Assembly (NCBI GenBank): GCA_964478945.1
Contig: CAYZJV010000007.1
Coordinates: forward strand, 1 to 64,000
Source of the DNA: CAYZJV01 sp964478945
GTDB taxonomy: Bacteria; Spirochaetota; Spirochaetia; Sphaerochaetales; Sphaerochaetaceae
Direction of reading: 5' to 3'
DNA: 64,000 nucleotides
Both the position numbers and the translations under genes were made by a program. Shown piece by piece: positions 16,167-25,147 of this stretch (position 1 is its first letter; each line of letters begins with the position of its first letter). A model generated the notes under the pieces. That model made no database searches and was not told the origin of the DNA. It was given only the letters and a program-made list of their open reading frames with translations.

Positions 16167-18248
16167 ATGACTACGCTATTTCAAATATTCTCCATCATCA
16201 TCAGCCTCATTTCCTTTGCAGCCGCCTACCTGTTGTACCGGTGGGTGAATGCAAGGAGAATGGATGACGAAACAATCGAATCCTTGGGAGCCCTAATCAA
16301 AAAGGGTGCAAACACCTTCCTCGCCCGCGAGTATCGCATACTAGCGGTGTTCTCGGGGTGTATTGCCGGTATGATTCTGCTCTTCGTTCCCAGACCACTG
16401 TGGCAAGGGAATCCCATCGCCAATCTATCCATGGCCATCGCATTCATCGCGGGAGCTTGTTTCTCAGCCATAGCGGGAAAGGTTGGCATCAAGGTGGCAA
16501 CCATAGCGAACGGAAAAACCGCCTATGCCGCCACACAAGGAATTGCAGGAGCCTTCCTCACGGGTTTTCGTGGAGGTGCGGTCATGGGAATGGCTGTCGT
16601 GGGTTCAAGCTTGTTGGGAGTCTCCATCCTGATGTTGCTTACGAAAGATGCCTCCACGCTACTGGGTTTCAGTTTTGGAGCAAGTTCCCTCGCCCTCTTC
16701 GCGAAGGCGGGGGGAGGAATCTTCACCAAGACAGCCGATATCAGTGCGGATCTTACCGGAAAAGTCGAACTGGGCATCCCTGAGGACGACCCAAGAAATC
16801 CCGCGGTGATCGCCGACAATGTGGGAGACAATGTCGGAGATGTGGCGGGAATGGGAGCCGATCTGTTCGATTCCAACGTGGCATCGATGGCGGCCGCACT
16901 GGTGATGGCCAATTCGCTCGATGGAGGAGAATTGGGCAACATGACCGCATTGGTGTTCTGCTACGTTGCCATCGGCCTACTTGCCTCCATGATCGGAGTG
17001 GGCGGAGCCCGCTTGGGAAGGAAAGGTTCTCCATCGTCCGCTTTGAATCGAAGCACCTACCTCACCACAGGTCTTTATCTGGTACTCACCGCGGCGGCGA
17101 CCGTTCTATTCAATTTCCCTTGGCGCATCTGGTCGTCTTCGATCATCGGACTTGCGGTTGGGACGATAATCGGAATCGCAAGCGACTATTTCACCAATGA
17201 TCATAGAAAACCTGTCCATCAAGTAGCCAAGGCCTCGACCTCCGGTCCCGCCTTCACCATTCTCGGTGGAATCTCCTATGGATTTTTCAGCGTCTTGCCT
17301 GCGATGGCCGGAATCGCAAGCGCGGCCTTGGCATCGTACCTCCTCTGTGCCCCCATGGGACCCGGTTTTGCTTTCTTCGGAATCTCCATGTCGGCCCTGG
17401 GGATGCTCTCCATAGTGGGGATGATCATATCGAACGACGCCTACGGTCCCATCGTGGACAATGCACGGGGATTGGTGGAAATGGCTTCCTTGGGTGAAAC
17501 GGCGCTCGATGTGACCGACTCGTTGGACAGCGCCGGCAATACGGTGAAGGCCATCACGAAGGGTTTTGCCATCGCCGCAGCCGGCTTGACGGTCATATCG
17601 CTTCTGGGAGCATTCATGACCGAAGTGAATCTTGCGGCCGAAGAGTTGCATTTCACCGAGAGGATGATCGAAGGATTCGATATCATGAACCCGAGTGTGT
17701 GTTTCGGACTCCTCATCGGTGCTGCGGTACCGGCGGTTTTCTCAGCCATGCTGATGATGGGCGTGGACCGCAACGCACAGAGGATGGTCGCTGAGATACA
17801 CCGTCAATTCAAGGAAATACCGGGTCTGCGTGAGGGAAAAAAGGGAATACTGCCACAGTACGACAAATGTATCGACATTGCCACGATCGGCGCATTGAAG
17901 GAATTGATACCGGCAGGACTCATGGCGATCCTCGTCACCCTCGCGGTCGGATTCATCGGTGGAGTTTCAGCCATCGGAGGATATCTCACGGGCAACATAG
18001 TCAGTGGGTTGCTCCTAGCGCTCTTCATGTCGAATTCGGGAGGACTTTGGGACAACAGCAAAAAGTACATTGAATCGGGAAAATTCGGAGGGAGAGGCTC
18101 CGATGCCCACAAGGCCGCGGTGATCGGCGATACTGTGGGCGATCCCTTCAAGGATACGGCGGGCCCTTCATTGAACACCCAGATTACCGTGGTTTCATTG
18201 GTGGCATCGATAATGTCCTCGTTGTTTTTAACCGTATCGCTGTTCTGA
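16167..18248 (+). CDS. hppA: Membrane-bound proton-translocating pyrophosphatase
   Basis: This integral membrane pump hydrolyses pyrophosphate and moves H+ (in some families Na+) across the membrane, recovering energy from biosynthetic PPi. From ATG 16167 (AAAGGAG upstream) it has 693 residues and about 15-16 hydrophobic segments. The substrate-binding block is complete: GGGIFTKTADISADLTGKVE, then IPEDDPRNPAVIADNVGDNV and GDVAGMGADLFDS. The second acidic block is GDTVGDPFKDTAGPSLN near the C-terminus. The K+-type determinant reads GNTVKAITKG with Lys461, where K+-dependent enzymes have Ala; this predicts a K+-independent, hence H+-pumping, enzyme. It is a single gene followed by tRNA-Arg. Confidence 0.95.
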   Translation: MTTLFQIFSIIISLISFAAAYLLYRWVNARRMDDETIESLGALIKKGANTFLAREYRILAVFSGCIAGMILLFVPRPLWQGNPIANLSMAIAFIAGACFSAIAGKVGIKVATIANGKTAYAATQGIAGAFLTGFRGGAVMGMAVVGSSLLGVSILMLLTKDASTLLGFSFGASSLALFAKAGGGIFTKTADISADLTGKVELGIPEDDPRNPAVIADNVGDNVGDVAGMGADLFDSNVASMAAALVMANSLDGGELGNMTALVFCYVAIGLLASMIGVGGARLGRKGSPSSALNRSTYLTTGLYLVLTAAATVLFNFPWRIWSSSIIGLAVGTIIGIASDYFTNDHRKPVHQVAKASTSGPAFTILGGISYGFFSVLPAMAGIASAALASYLLCAPMGPGFAFFGISMSALGMLSIVGMIISNDAYGPIVDNARGLVEMASLGETALDVTDSLDSAGNTVKAITKGFAIAAAGLTVISLLGAFMTEVNLAAEELHFTERMIEGFDIMNPSVCFGLLIGAAVPAVFSAMLMMGVDRNAQRMVAEIHRQFKEIPGLREGKKGILPQYDKCIDIATIGALKELIPAGLMAILVTLAVGFIGGVSAIGGYLTGNIVSGLLLALFMSNSGGLWDNSKKYIESGKFGGRGSDAHKAAVIGDTVGDPFKDTAGPSLNTQITVVSLVASIMSSLFLTVSLF

Positions 18249-18254
18249 TGCAGG

Positions 18255-18284
18255 TTGACGAAAAGGCCGATTATCACCTATCAT
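18255..18284 (+). promoter_or_regulatory. tRNA-Arg promoter
   Basis: TTGACG (18255-18260), 18 bases, TATCAT (18279-18284). The predicted start is about 5 bases before the tRNA. It begins 6 bases after the hppA stop. Confidence 0.65.
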
Positions 18285-18295
18285 CACAATCGCTC

Positions 18296-18372
18296 GCTCC
18301 GATAGCTCAGCTGGATAGAGCACTTCCCTCCTAAGGAAGGGGTCGCGCGTTCGAATCGCGCTCGGGGTACCA
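18296..18372 (+). tRNA. tRNA-Arg (anticodon CCU)
   Basis: I folded the 77-base gene by hand. The acceptor arm GCTCCGA/TCGGGGT pairs with two G-U pairs, the D arm is GCTC...GAGC, the anticodon arm is CTTCC-CTCCTAA-GGAAG (anticodon CCT, reading AGG), and the T arm is GCGCG-TTCGAAT-CGCGC. The discriminator is A and CCA is encoded. Its own promoter and terminator flank it. Confidence 0.96.
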
Positions 18373-18378
18373 AACACA

Positions 18379-18411
18379 GCCTTGCAAGTCGATCGCTTGC
18401 GAGGCTTTTTC
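18379..18411 (+). terminator. Intrinsic terminator of tRNA-Arg
   Basis: GCCTTGCAAG and CTTGCGAGGC pair (10 bp, one G-U) around a short loop, directly followed by TTTTTC. Confidence 0.85.
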
Positions 18412-18487
18412 ATTGTTTAGCCAAGTCCCTGTGTTTCACATGGTTGTCAACAGCAAATCCCATCAACCGAACATAATGGTCGGATTA

Positions 18488-19000
18488 CTACTGCAGATCG
18501 TGCTTGAGCACATAATCCAGTTGCTTCTCACCAGCCATGATGAAATGACGGGTACCTGCTTTGTGGAATCCCATCTTCTCATAGAACCTGATGGCTGAGG
18601 GGTTCTTCTGCCAGACACTGAGCCATATTTCGCTACATTGTCTGTTGCTCGCCAGTTGTTTTGCCTGATCCATAAGCACCTTGCCGTAACCACGTCCTTT
18701 ACAGGCTTGTCTCACATAGATCCGTTGTATCTCCATGGTATGTTCCACGTTGAAATCGGTTTGTGAAGGGGGAAAGTTGACTTTCATGAATGCTGTTGGA
18801 ACCTTCCCCTCCAATATGAGGAATGTCATCGAGTTCGGATCTGTGAGTTCACTCCGTATCCTTTTGTGATGAAAGGTCGTTTCAAGATACGCTTCCATGA
18901 CATCCGGATCATTCAGATGACGGTAGTTCTCTTCATAGGTTTCCCTACCTATGTCAGCTATGATGGATACATCTTCTCTATCGCAAATCTTGATTTCCAT
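18488..19000 (-). CDS. GNAT-family N-acetyltransferase (PaiA-like)
   Basis: This is a cytoplasmic acetyl-CoA-dependent acetyltransferase of 170 residues. The acetyl-CoA loop is visible as QACKGRGYGKVLMDQA near residues 95-110, preceded by the beta-strand IQRIYV, and the C-terminal part NPSAIRFYEKMGFHKAG is typical of the fold. Overall it resembles PaiA, the Bacillus polyamine acetyltransferase, but substrate assignment is not possible from sequence alone. The ATG at 19000 is the best fit to the family length; its ribosome site is weak. Confidence 0.8.
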   Translation of the reverse strand: MEIKICDREDVSIIADIGRETYEENYRHLNDPDVMEAYLETTFHHKRIRSELTDPNSMTFLILEGKVPTAFMKVNFPPSQTDFNVEHTMEIQRIYVRQACKGRGYGKVLMDQAKQLASNRQCSEIWLSVWQKNPSAIRFYEKMGFHKAGTRHFIMAGEKQLDYVLKHDLQ

Positions 19001-19080
19001 ACGCCCATCATACCAGATTCGGCGATACATGGTTGGAAATAACGACATAGGTGGGGTATTATAGGTTGGCTGAAATCCAC

Positions 19081-19590
19081 ATGAGAAAATATTTGATGGT
19101 ACTGTTCATCATAATGGGCACCTCTCCTTTACTTGCCACCGGGATCGATTTCCATGCGGGAGCTTCTTCGAGTGTCGGTTTCTTCTCATGGTATTCGACA
19201 ATGCAATCCGGAGTAAGTATCGAGCTCTCCGAAAGAGTCTCCCTTGGAATTGTACAAAGATTCTCCTACGGTCACAGTTTCGGAGAAACAATGGGAACAA
19301 GCGAGATTCGGGCCTATCTGTTCGATGACCTGTTCTTCCATCTGGGACTCTCGTATCTGCTGCAACCGGCTCCTGCATTGGAAAAGGATTTCTCCGTGGC
19401 GATACTTCCTGTGCTGGGATTCGGGCTGTATCTACCACTTGATGTGAAACGCACCATTTTTCTTGTTCCCATGTTGGAGATGAACCAATCGTTCTATCTC
19501 TCCGATTCCATCAGACCCTTATACCAAGACCTGCCCTTTCCGATCGCAGGGCAGGTGTCCGTGGCCTTGGAGTATCGTATCGGCACTTGA
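19081..19590 (+). CDS. Small exported protein, outer-membrane barrel-like
   Basis: I do not recognise a family. The 169-residue product starts with a signal peptide (residues 1-17, ending in SPLLATG). It then shows alternating amphipathic strands rich in Tyr, Phe, Ser and Gly (SVGFFSWYSTMQSGVSIELS, LFFHLGLSYLL), and ends with a strand closing in VALEYRIGT. That pattern suits an 8-stranded outer-membrane barrel or a porin-like protein, which is inference. The start has only a weak ribosome site. Its stop abuts the stop of the convergent reductase gene. Confidence 0.6.
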   Translation: MRKYLMVLFIIMGTSPLLATGIDFHAGASSSVGFFSWYSTMQSGVSIELSERVSLGIVQRFSYGHSFGETMGTSEIRAYLFDDLFFHLGLSYLLQPAPALEKDFSVAILPVLGFGLYLPLDVKRTIFLVPMLEMNQSFYLSDSIRPLYQDLPFPIAGQVSVALEYRIGT

Positions 19591-20955
19591 TCAGTTGCCT
19601 TTCAAGCCGTCGAACATGAAGGGTATCAACTCGCCGACGGTGGGATGGGGAAGCACTGTATTCTGAAGCATGTGATAGCTGAGTTTCGCTTGCATCGCCA
19701 AGGCGATCATGCCAATGACCTCATCTCCCCCCACTCCGAATATCGCGGCTCCGACGATGGTATCGTCCCGGGTATCGACAAGGATCTTCATCATACCCTT
19801 GGTCTCATCCTTCTCCCTCGCCCGGCTGACCGAAGACATCTCCATGGTAGTCACCAGATAGGGAATTCCCGATTCTTTCGCTTGATTCTCGGTCATACCA
19901 ACCCTTGCCAACGGGGGGTCCATGAACAGGGAATAGATGGGAATCCGGTCGGAGATCTTCTTGTCCCCTCCCTCAAGCGCCGAAAGGAACACCTGTCCAT
20001 CATGCACCGAAGTGTGGGTGAAGGCTCCTTTTCCATTCACATCCCCGAGAGCGAAAATATGGGGGACATTCGTCCTGCATTGGTCATCCACTTCAATGAA
20101 TCCCCTCTCATCCACCTTCACTCCCGCCGCTTCCAAATCGAGCCCTTCTGTATTGGGTACTCTTCCCACCGCGACCAGAAAATGAGAGCCTTTCAGCTGA
20201 TCCCTTTTGCCATTTTTCTCATAGTGCAATGAAATCGTGCCTTCATCGGCTTGGGAAAGTTTGGTAACGGTTGCCGAAGTGATGCAGGTGATTCCTTCAT
20301 CCTCCAGGATGGTCCGTACCCTTTCGCCAATATCATCATCTTCTTTTGGAACAAGAGTGGGGGACGCTTCCAATATGGTGACTTGCGAACCAAGTCTCCT
20401 GAAGGCTTGTCCGAATTCCACTCCGATGTAGGATCCTCCCAAGATCATCAGGTGGGACGGCAATTCATCCAGATCGAGAATCCCTTTGTTGTCGAGCCAG
20501 TCGATGGTTTCGATTCCAGGAATAGCGACAGTGCGACTTCGTGTACCCGTGTGGATGAGAATCATTTCCCCATGCAACTTTTCTCCATTGACTTGTATGG
20601 TGTGGGAATCGATGAAACTGCCGAACCCATGGTAAAAGTCGACCGTCTCCTCAAGCCACTTGGTGAAGCCCTTGGTTCCCGAGTCACGTATCGAGTTCAC
20701 CCTTTGCGCAACGTTCGCATAGTTGGTATCTTGCCTGGGCACATCGACTCCAAATTCCCCCGCACGTCGTACCATATGGGCGACCCTGGCACTTGCAATC
20801 AAGGTTTTCGTAGGTGTACAACCCCAATTCACACAAGATCCTCCGGTTCGATCGGCTTCGATGACTGCGATCTTCTCCTTTGTCTTCAACAGGGGTCCCA
20901 GGATAGTTCCAGTAGCTTGTCCGGTTCCGATGAGAATCACTTCATACCGTTTCAT
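19591..20955 (-). CDS. FAD-dependent pyridine nucleotide-disulfide oxidoreductase (MerA/Lpd-like)
   Basis: This is a 454-residue flavoprotein of the dihydrolipoamide dehydrogenase/mercuric reductase group. It has an N-terminal FAD motif (IGTGQATG, in place of the usual GxGxxG), the redox-active disulfide in GGSCVNWGCTPTKTL (CVNWGC, residues near 43-48), an NAD(P) motif ILGGSYIGVEFGQAF, the second FAD motif IFALGDVNG, and the C-terminal catalytic His in HPTVGE. It lacks the N-terminal HMA domain and C-terminal Cys pair of mercuric reductases, and no lipoyl-enzyme genes are nearby, so the substrate is unknown. GGGAGGT precedes the ATG at 20955. Confidence 0.85.
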   Translation of the reverse strand: MKRYEVILIGTGQATGTILGPLLKTKEKIAVIEADRTGGSCVNWGCTPTKTLIASARVAHMVRRAGEFGVDVPRQDTNYANVAQRVNSIRDSGTKGFTKWLEETVDFYHGFGSFIDSHTIQVNGEKLHGEMILIHTGTRSRTVAIPGIETIDWLDNKGILDLDELPSHLMILGGSYIGVEFGQAFRRLGSQVTILEASPTLVPKEDDDIGERVRTILEDEGITCITSATVTKLSQADEGTISLHYEKNGKRDQLKGSHFLVAVGRVPNTEGLDLEAAGVKVDERGFIEVDDQCRTNVPHIFALGDVNGKGAFTHTSVHDGQVFLSALEGGDKKISDRIPIYSLFMDPPLARVGMTENQAKESGIPYLVTTMEMSSVSRAREKDETKGMMKILVDTRDDTIVGAAIFGVGGDEVIGMIALAMQAKLSYHMLQNTVLPHPTVGELIPFMFDGLKGN

Positions 20956-21102
20956 GAAAGTACCTCCCATACATGAAATGTATGGCCAAACACACAATAC
21001 GGCAACCACAGTTGGGATATGAAGAATCTTGTGCAAATCATTACATTTGTCACTACCTTTGGCCGCACCCGCTTTCTATACTGTTGATCAGAGGTATTGG
21101 AT

Positions 21103-22035
21103 ATGATCGTACGGATGGAAGAGGTGATGAAGCGATTCGGACGCAATCTCGCCTTGGATTGTTTCAATTTACAGATGGAGAAAGGTGAAGTGATCGGATT
21201 GCTCGGTCCGAATGGAGCGGGAAAAACCACGTGTATTCGTGCGATCATTGGGTTAATTCCCATCGATGATGGGGAGATTTCCGTATTCGGAATACCGCAA
21301 GACGGGAAGAATAAGGAGATTCGACGACGAATTGGATACGTCACCCAGGAACTCACCATTTATGAAGAGATGAGTGTGTGGGACAATCTTGCATTCTTTG
21401 GTGGACTCTATGGTCTTACCAAGGAACAACTTTCCGTAAGAGTCCCCGAGGTCATTCGCATCATCGGATTGGAGGGAAGAGAGAAGGAGCGGGTAAAACA
21501 ATTCAGTGGAGGAATGAAGCGGAGATTGAACATAGGTTGTGCACTTCTCCATGAGCCGGAACTTCTCATCATGGATGAACCGACTGTGGGAATAGATCCA
21601 CAGTCGCGGAATTTCATACTCGAATTCGTTAAGACGCTTGCGTCGCACGGAACCAGCATCCTCTACACCTCCCATTACATCGAGGAGGTGGAGGCGGTAG
21701 CTTCGAGAATCCATATCATGGACCAGGGACACACGATCGCGAACGGAACCTTGAAGGAACTCATCGCAAGGATCAAGGGAGATTCCCACATCCTCATCGA
21801 TGTAAGGATTTCCTCCGAAGAGAAGATCGCCGCCCTTCGTGCGATTCCCGAGATCAAGGAGGTGGTCTTGGACGACAACCGGTACCATATCGTGGTGCCT
21901 GGAGGGATCACAGTGTTCGACAAGATCCTTGCGGTACTTTCCGAATTGACGATTGTGAACGTGAATTCCAAGCAACCGAATCTGGAGGACGTGTTCCTCA
22001 CTTTGACGGGTAAACAATTGAGGGATGAGGCGTGA
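21103..22035 (+). CDS. ABC-2 type transporter ATPase
   Basis: This cytoplasmic ATPase of an export-type ABC system has 310 residues, with Walker A GPNGAGKTTCIR, Q-loop YVTQE, signature FSGGMKRRLNIG, Walker B LLIMDEPTVGIDP, and a C-terminal 80-residue extension (about 225-310) as in drug and Na+ exporters. I chose ATG 21103 with AGAGG 8 bases upstream. It heads a six-gene unit with two permeases, a histidine kinase, a response regulator and a DUF3795 protein, arranged like B. subtilis yvfRSTU. The substrate is not evident. Confidence 0.9.
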   Translation: MIVRMEEVMKRFGRNLALDCFNLQMEKGEVIGLLGPNGAGKTTCIRAIIGLIPIDDGEISVFGIPQDGKNKEIRRRIGYVTQELTIYEEMSVWDNLAFFGGLYGLTKEQLSVRVPEVIRIIGLEGREKERVKQFSGGMKRRLNIGCALLHEPELLIMDEPTVGIDPQSRNFILEFVKTLASHGTSILYTSHYIEEVEAVASRIHIMDQGHTIANGTLKELIARIKGDSHILIDVRISSEEKIAALRAIPEIKEVVLDDNRYHIVVPGGITVFDKILAVLSELTIVNVNSKQPNLEDVFLTLTGKQLRDEA

Positions 22036-22036
22036 T

Positions 22037-22768
22037 ATGTTCAAATTCAATTTGAAACGTGGTTTGAGAGATATCTATGGACATCTCATTCTCATAGCCT
22101 TTCCTGTGGTGCTCATCGCTTTCTTCAACTTCATTTACAAGAAGACTTCCATCTTCTCGGGTACCCATGGACAGGAACTTTCCATACTTACCATTCTAAC
22201 CATTGGTTTCGCCCTTACCTTCCAGGTCTATGGTGCGGCCTTGAGTTTTGACACCATTGCAGTGGACTTCTTCTCTCCTATAAAGGATCGACTCGCCGCA
22301 TCGCCTGCGGATCTACGCAGGATGATCATATCCATTCTTACCACAGCAACCATCGTCAGCTTTTTCCAGACCCTCTTCATCGTGCTATTTTCTATAGTAG
22401 TCCTCAATGTGTCCTTGCCAAAGCTGTATTTGATTCTTCCGGTCATGGTCCTTTCCATCATCTTCCATCAGCTGTTCGGTTCGGTAATCATGCTGGCTTC
22501 CCGATCGGTGAAGACCTCAAACGCCATCATGACTACCTACGGTTCGGTGGCACCAATGCTTATTGGACTCTACTTTCCTCTACCAAACACCCCATTTTTT
22601 ACCATCGTTCGGACCTACAGTACACCGGTGGCGCTTGCGAATACGGCGATCAAGGGGATTGTAGGCAATGACATGCCCAAAGTCGTCTTGGCATTGATTC
22701 CATTGCTTTTGTTGACATTCGTGTTGTTTTTTCTCATCCGACCATTGATCAAGAAGGTGGCATCATGA
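22037..22768 (+). CDS. ABC-2 type transporter permease
   Basis: The product is an integral membrane protein of 243 residues with six predicted helices and an amphipathic N-terminus (FKFNLKRGLRDIYGH). ABC-2-type features include the short Gln-rich exposed loop and the Pro-containing helix near residues 175-185. The ATG at 22037, 6 bases after GAGG, is preferred over 22025; either way translation is coupled to the ATPase stop (22033-22035). Confidence 0.82.
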   Translation: MFKFNLKRGLRDIYGHLILIAFPVVLIAFFNFIYKKTSIFSGTHGQELSILTILTIGFALTFQVYGAALSFDTIAVDFFSPIKDRLAASPADLRRMIISILTTATIVSFFQTLFIVLFSIVVLNVSLPKLYLILPVMVLSIIFHQLFGSVIMLASRSVKTSNAIMTTYGSVAPMLIGLYFPLPNTPFFTIVRTYSTPVALANTAIKGIVGNDMPKVVLALIPLLLLTFVLFFLIRPLIKKVAS

Positions 22769-23442
22769 ATCTCTACCTATTCGCCATCAGGGAAGATGCA
22801 AGGCATCCACTCAACATCATACTCATCTTCCTTCTTCCCATCCCCGTGCTCTTTATCCCGGCAAATCCCGGTAGCTATCCGTTCGGATTAAGCCTCTATG
22901 GCATGATCATCGTCTACTCATCATTCCTGTTGAGTCGACCGTTGGTCGAGGATCGCATGAAGGGAATCGCGGTCCGCATAGCAGCCTCGCCGATCAGCTC
23001 ACTTTGTTATCTGGCAAACCATCTGTTGGGATACCTCACCCTACTGGTGGTACAGATATTCATACTGCTGCTTGGAAGTCTGATCATTCATGGAGATGCG
23101 GTATCCGGCAGGGTTGTCCTATTCACACTCTATTTGACGTTCGGTGTGATGAGCCTCTCGATGGCATTGGCGTGGAATGTATTGTTCAAATCCTACAATC
23201 TCTCTTTTGGAATTTTCTCGGGAGTGGCCTCGATCTTATGTCTTCTGAGTGGGGTTTCGCTCCCGCTATTCCTGTTGCCCGACCAGCTCATCAGGTATAT
23301 CATGTTCCTGCCCACTTATTGGTTACCGTTCGGGCTCGAAGCATGGCATGGGGGGAATACCATGCAATTGATCCAAGCCCAAGCCATCCTACTTGGTTAT
23401 GCGGGTATATTCCTCTTGATAGGAAGTAAAAGGAGGTTGTAG
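22765..23442 (+). CDS. Second ABC-2 type transporter permease
   Basis: This six-helix membrane protein of 225 residues has the same topology as the preceding permease and probably forms a heterodimer with it. Its ATG overlaps the preceding stop (ATGA). The N-terminal segment LFAIREDARHPLNII resembles other ABC-2 permeases. Its stop is followed within 3 bases by the kinase start. Confidence 0.82.
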   Translation: MNLYLFAIREDARHPLNIILIFLLPIPVLFIPANPGSYPFGLSLYGMIIVYSSFLLSRPLVEDRMKGIAVRIAASPISSLCYLANHLLGYLTLLVVQIFILLLGSLIIHGDAVSGRVVLFTLYLTFGVMSLSMALAWNVLFKSYNLSFGIFSGVASILCLLSGVSLPLFLLPDQLIRYIMFLPTYWLPFGLEAWHGGNTMQLIQAQAILLGYAGIFLLIGSKRRL

Positions 23443-23444
23443 GG

Positions 23445-24539
23445 GTGTCCCGTTCGAGACCCGATATCGTACCAAGGCATATGTATTGGGTCTTGTTGGG
23501 TGTGTTGTTGTTGCCAACGACCAGTCGGATTTTCCCCTGGACCGAAGCCTCCACCCTCTTTCTCTTCCTCTTCTCCATCATGAGCATGTTGCTGAGATGG
23601 CGTTTCACCCTTCCCGCTTGGTCCATGCTGATCGATGTCTTCATCGTGGGAATCCTCTCTTTGCACAATCCAGCCAATACTGTGTTCCTTCCTCTGTTCA
23701 TCTTCCATTTCTGCGCAAAGGGGACACCTTTGTATGTGATACCGGCTTTGTTGTTCATGTTGCCACATCCCAATGCATTCGCATTCATGTTGCTCTTTTT
23801 TGCCGTCATCACGGGCTACCTATTGTTGCTATGGGAACGACAAAGACGGGAACTGCAAGACCAGCTGGACAGACTGCGGCAACAATCCTACGTCATGGAG
23901 AGAGTTGAAGAGTCTCTACGTGAAGACCAGTTTGCGATAGAACGAATGTCACGAATGGAGGAACGACAGAGAATCGCCGAAATCCTTCATGATACGTTGG
24001 GACATGAACTCACCGCGGCACAGTTGACCGCTCAAGCGGCCCAGACCCTACTCGCTCAAGGTGAAGTGGAGAAGACCAAACGCATGCAGGAGAAAACGAG
24101 GGAACGTTTGGTGCATGCGATGAAGCAATTGAAGAAGACGGTGGAACGGGTCGAACCTCTGGATGGGAATGACATGCAATCCATCGATGATCTTATCAGG
24201 TCATTCGGGTTCCCCATCGAATTCTCCCACAAGGGCGACTATTCGGTGGTACCTGCATTTATTCGTCGTGTAGGGTACATCTCCTTGCAGGAGGCGCTTA
24301 CGAACATCTTCAAGCATACCGAACCGACGAAAGTGACCATCACCGTGGAGATATCCGAGGTGATCTTGAGAATAGTCATTGAAAATGATGGTGTGGAATC
24401 GAATGGAGATATTCAACCGGGACACGGATTGAGATTCATGCGCAAGAGAATCGAGGATGTGGGAGGAAGTTTGAGCATACAACAAGGATCCATCTTCCGC
24501 CTCATCATCATTCTCCCCATTCAGGAGCCTATCAGATGA
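23445..24539 (+). CDS. NarL-type sensor histidine kinase (HisKA_3)
   Basis: This membrane sensor kinase of 364 residues starts at GTG 23445 with AGGAGG 8 bases upstream. The N-terminal ~125 residues form about five hydrophobic helices with almost no extracytoplasmic loop, then comes a coiled linker. The phosphoacceptor is His182 in ERQRIAEILHDTLGHELTAA. The HATPase domain shows LQEALTNIFKHTEPT (N box) and PGHGLRFM (G box). Sensors like this, with mostly transmembrane input, commonly report cell-envelope stress or act with their ABC partner. It overlaps the regulator by ATGA. Confidence 0.9.
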   Translation: MSRSRPDIVPRHMYWVLLGVLLLPTTSRIFPWTEASTLFLFLFSIMSMLLRWRFTLPAWSMLIDVFIVGILSLHNPANTVFLPLFIFHFCAKGTPLYVIPALLFMLPHPNAFAFMLLFFAVITGYLLLLWERQRRELQDQLDRLRQQSYVMERVEESLREDQFAIERMSRMEERQRIAEILHDTLGHELTAAQLTAQAAQTLLAQGEVEKTKRMQEKTRERLVHAMKQLKKTVERVEPLDGNDMQSIDDLIRSFGFPIEFSHKGDYSVVPAFIRRVGYISLQEALTNIFKHTEPTKVTITVEISEVILRIVIENDGVESNGDIQPGHGLRFMRKRIEDVGGSLSIQQGSIFRLIIILPIQEPIR

Positions 24540-25147
24540 AGTTGCTGTTGGTCGATGACGATCGCATGGTCGCCGAAAGTCTTGAAATCATTTTTTCAAG
24601 CGAACCCGATATACAAGTGGTCGCAGGTCTCGAATCGGGAGAAGATGCGGTGGAGTATGTGCGAAGCCATGCCATCGATATGGTGCTGATGGATATCAGG
24701 ATGGGAGGTATGGACGGAATCGAGGCCACCAGAATCATCCACAGGGAATTTCCTAAAGTGAAGATCATCATGCTCACCACGTTCCATGATTATGATAGCA
24801 TCCACCGCTCCCTGCATGCGGGAGCCTCTGGATATATCCTGAAATCGGATGAAACGCACAAACAATTGATGACCATTCGTTCTGTCCATGCGGGACTTCC
24901 GGTGATAAGTGAAGAGGCCTTGAAAAGTTATTCGGAACCTGTGTTCACAGAACTGCTGTCCAAAAGGGAAAACGAGATTCTGTCACTGGTGGCGAATGGA
25001 CTTTCGAACAAGGAGATCGCTTCCAGGTTGTACCTCTCTGAAGGTACCGTTCGCAATACCATCTCGATCATACTCGATACTCTCCAGGTAAGGGATCGTA
25101 CCCAGCTTGCCATACGGTATTGGCAATGGAAGGAGAAGAAAAAATGA
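24536..25147 (+). CDS. NarL/LuxR-family response regulator
   Basis: This is a 203-residue cytoplasmic regulator. The receiver domain (1-120) has the acidic pair DD at residues 8-9, phospho-acceptor Asp53 in VLMDIRMGGMDGIEA, and Lys near 103 (LKSDE). The C-terminal LuxR helix-turn-helix (about 138-200) reads LSKRENEILSLVANGLSNKE and LYLSEGTVRN. It is the partner of the kinase at 23445 and probably controls the ABC operon itself. Confidence 0.92.
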   Translation: MKLLLVDDDRMVAESLEIIFSSEPDIQVVAGLESGEDAVEYVRSHAIDMVLMDIRMGGMDGIEATRIIHREFPKVKIIMLTTFHDYDSIHRSLHAGASGYILKSDETHKQLMTIRSVHAGLPVISEEALKSYSEPVFTELLSKRENEILSLVANGLSNKEIASRLYLSEGTVRNTISIILDTLQVRDRTQLAIRYWQWKEKKK

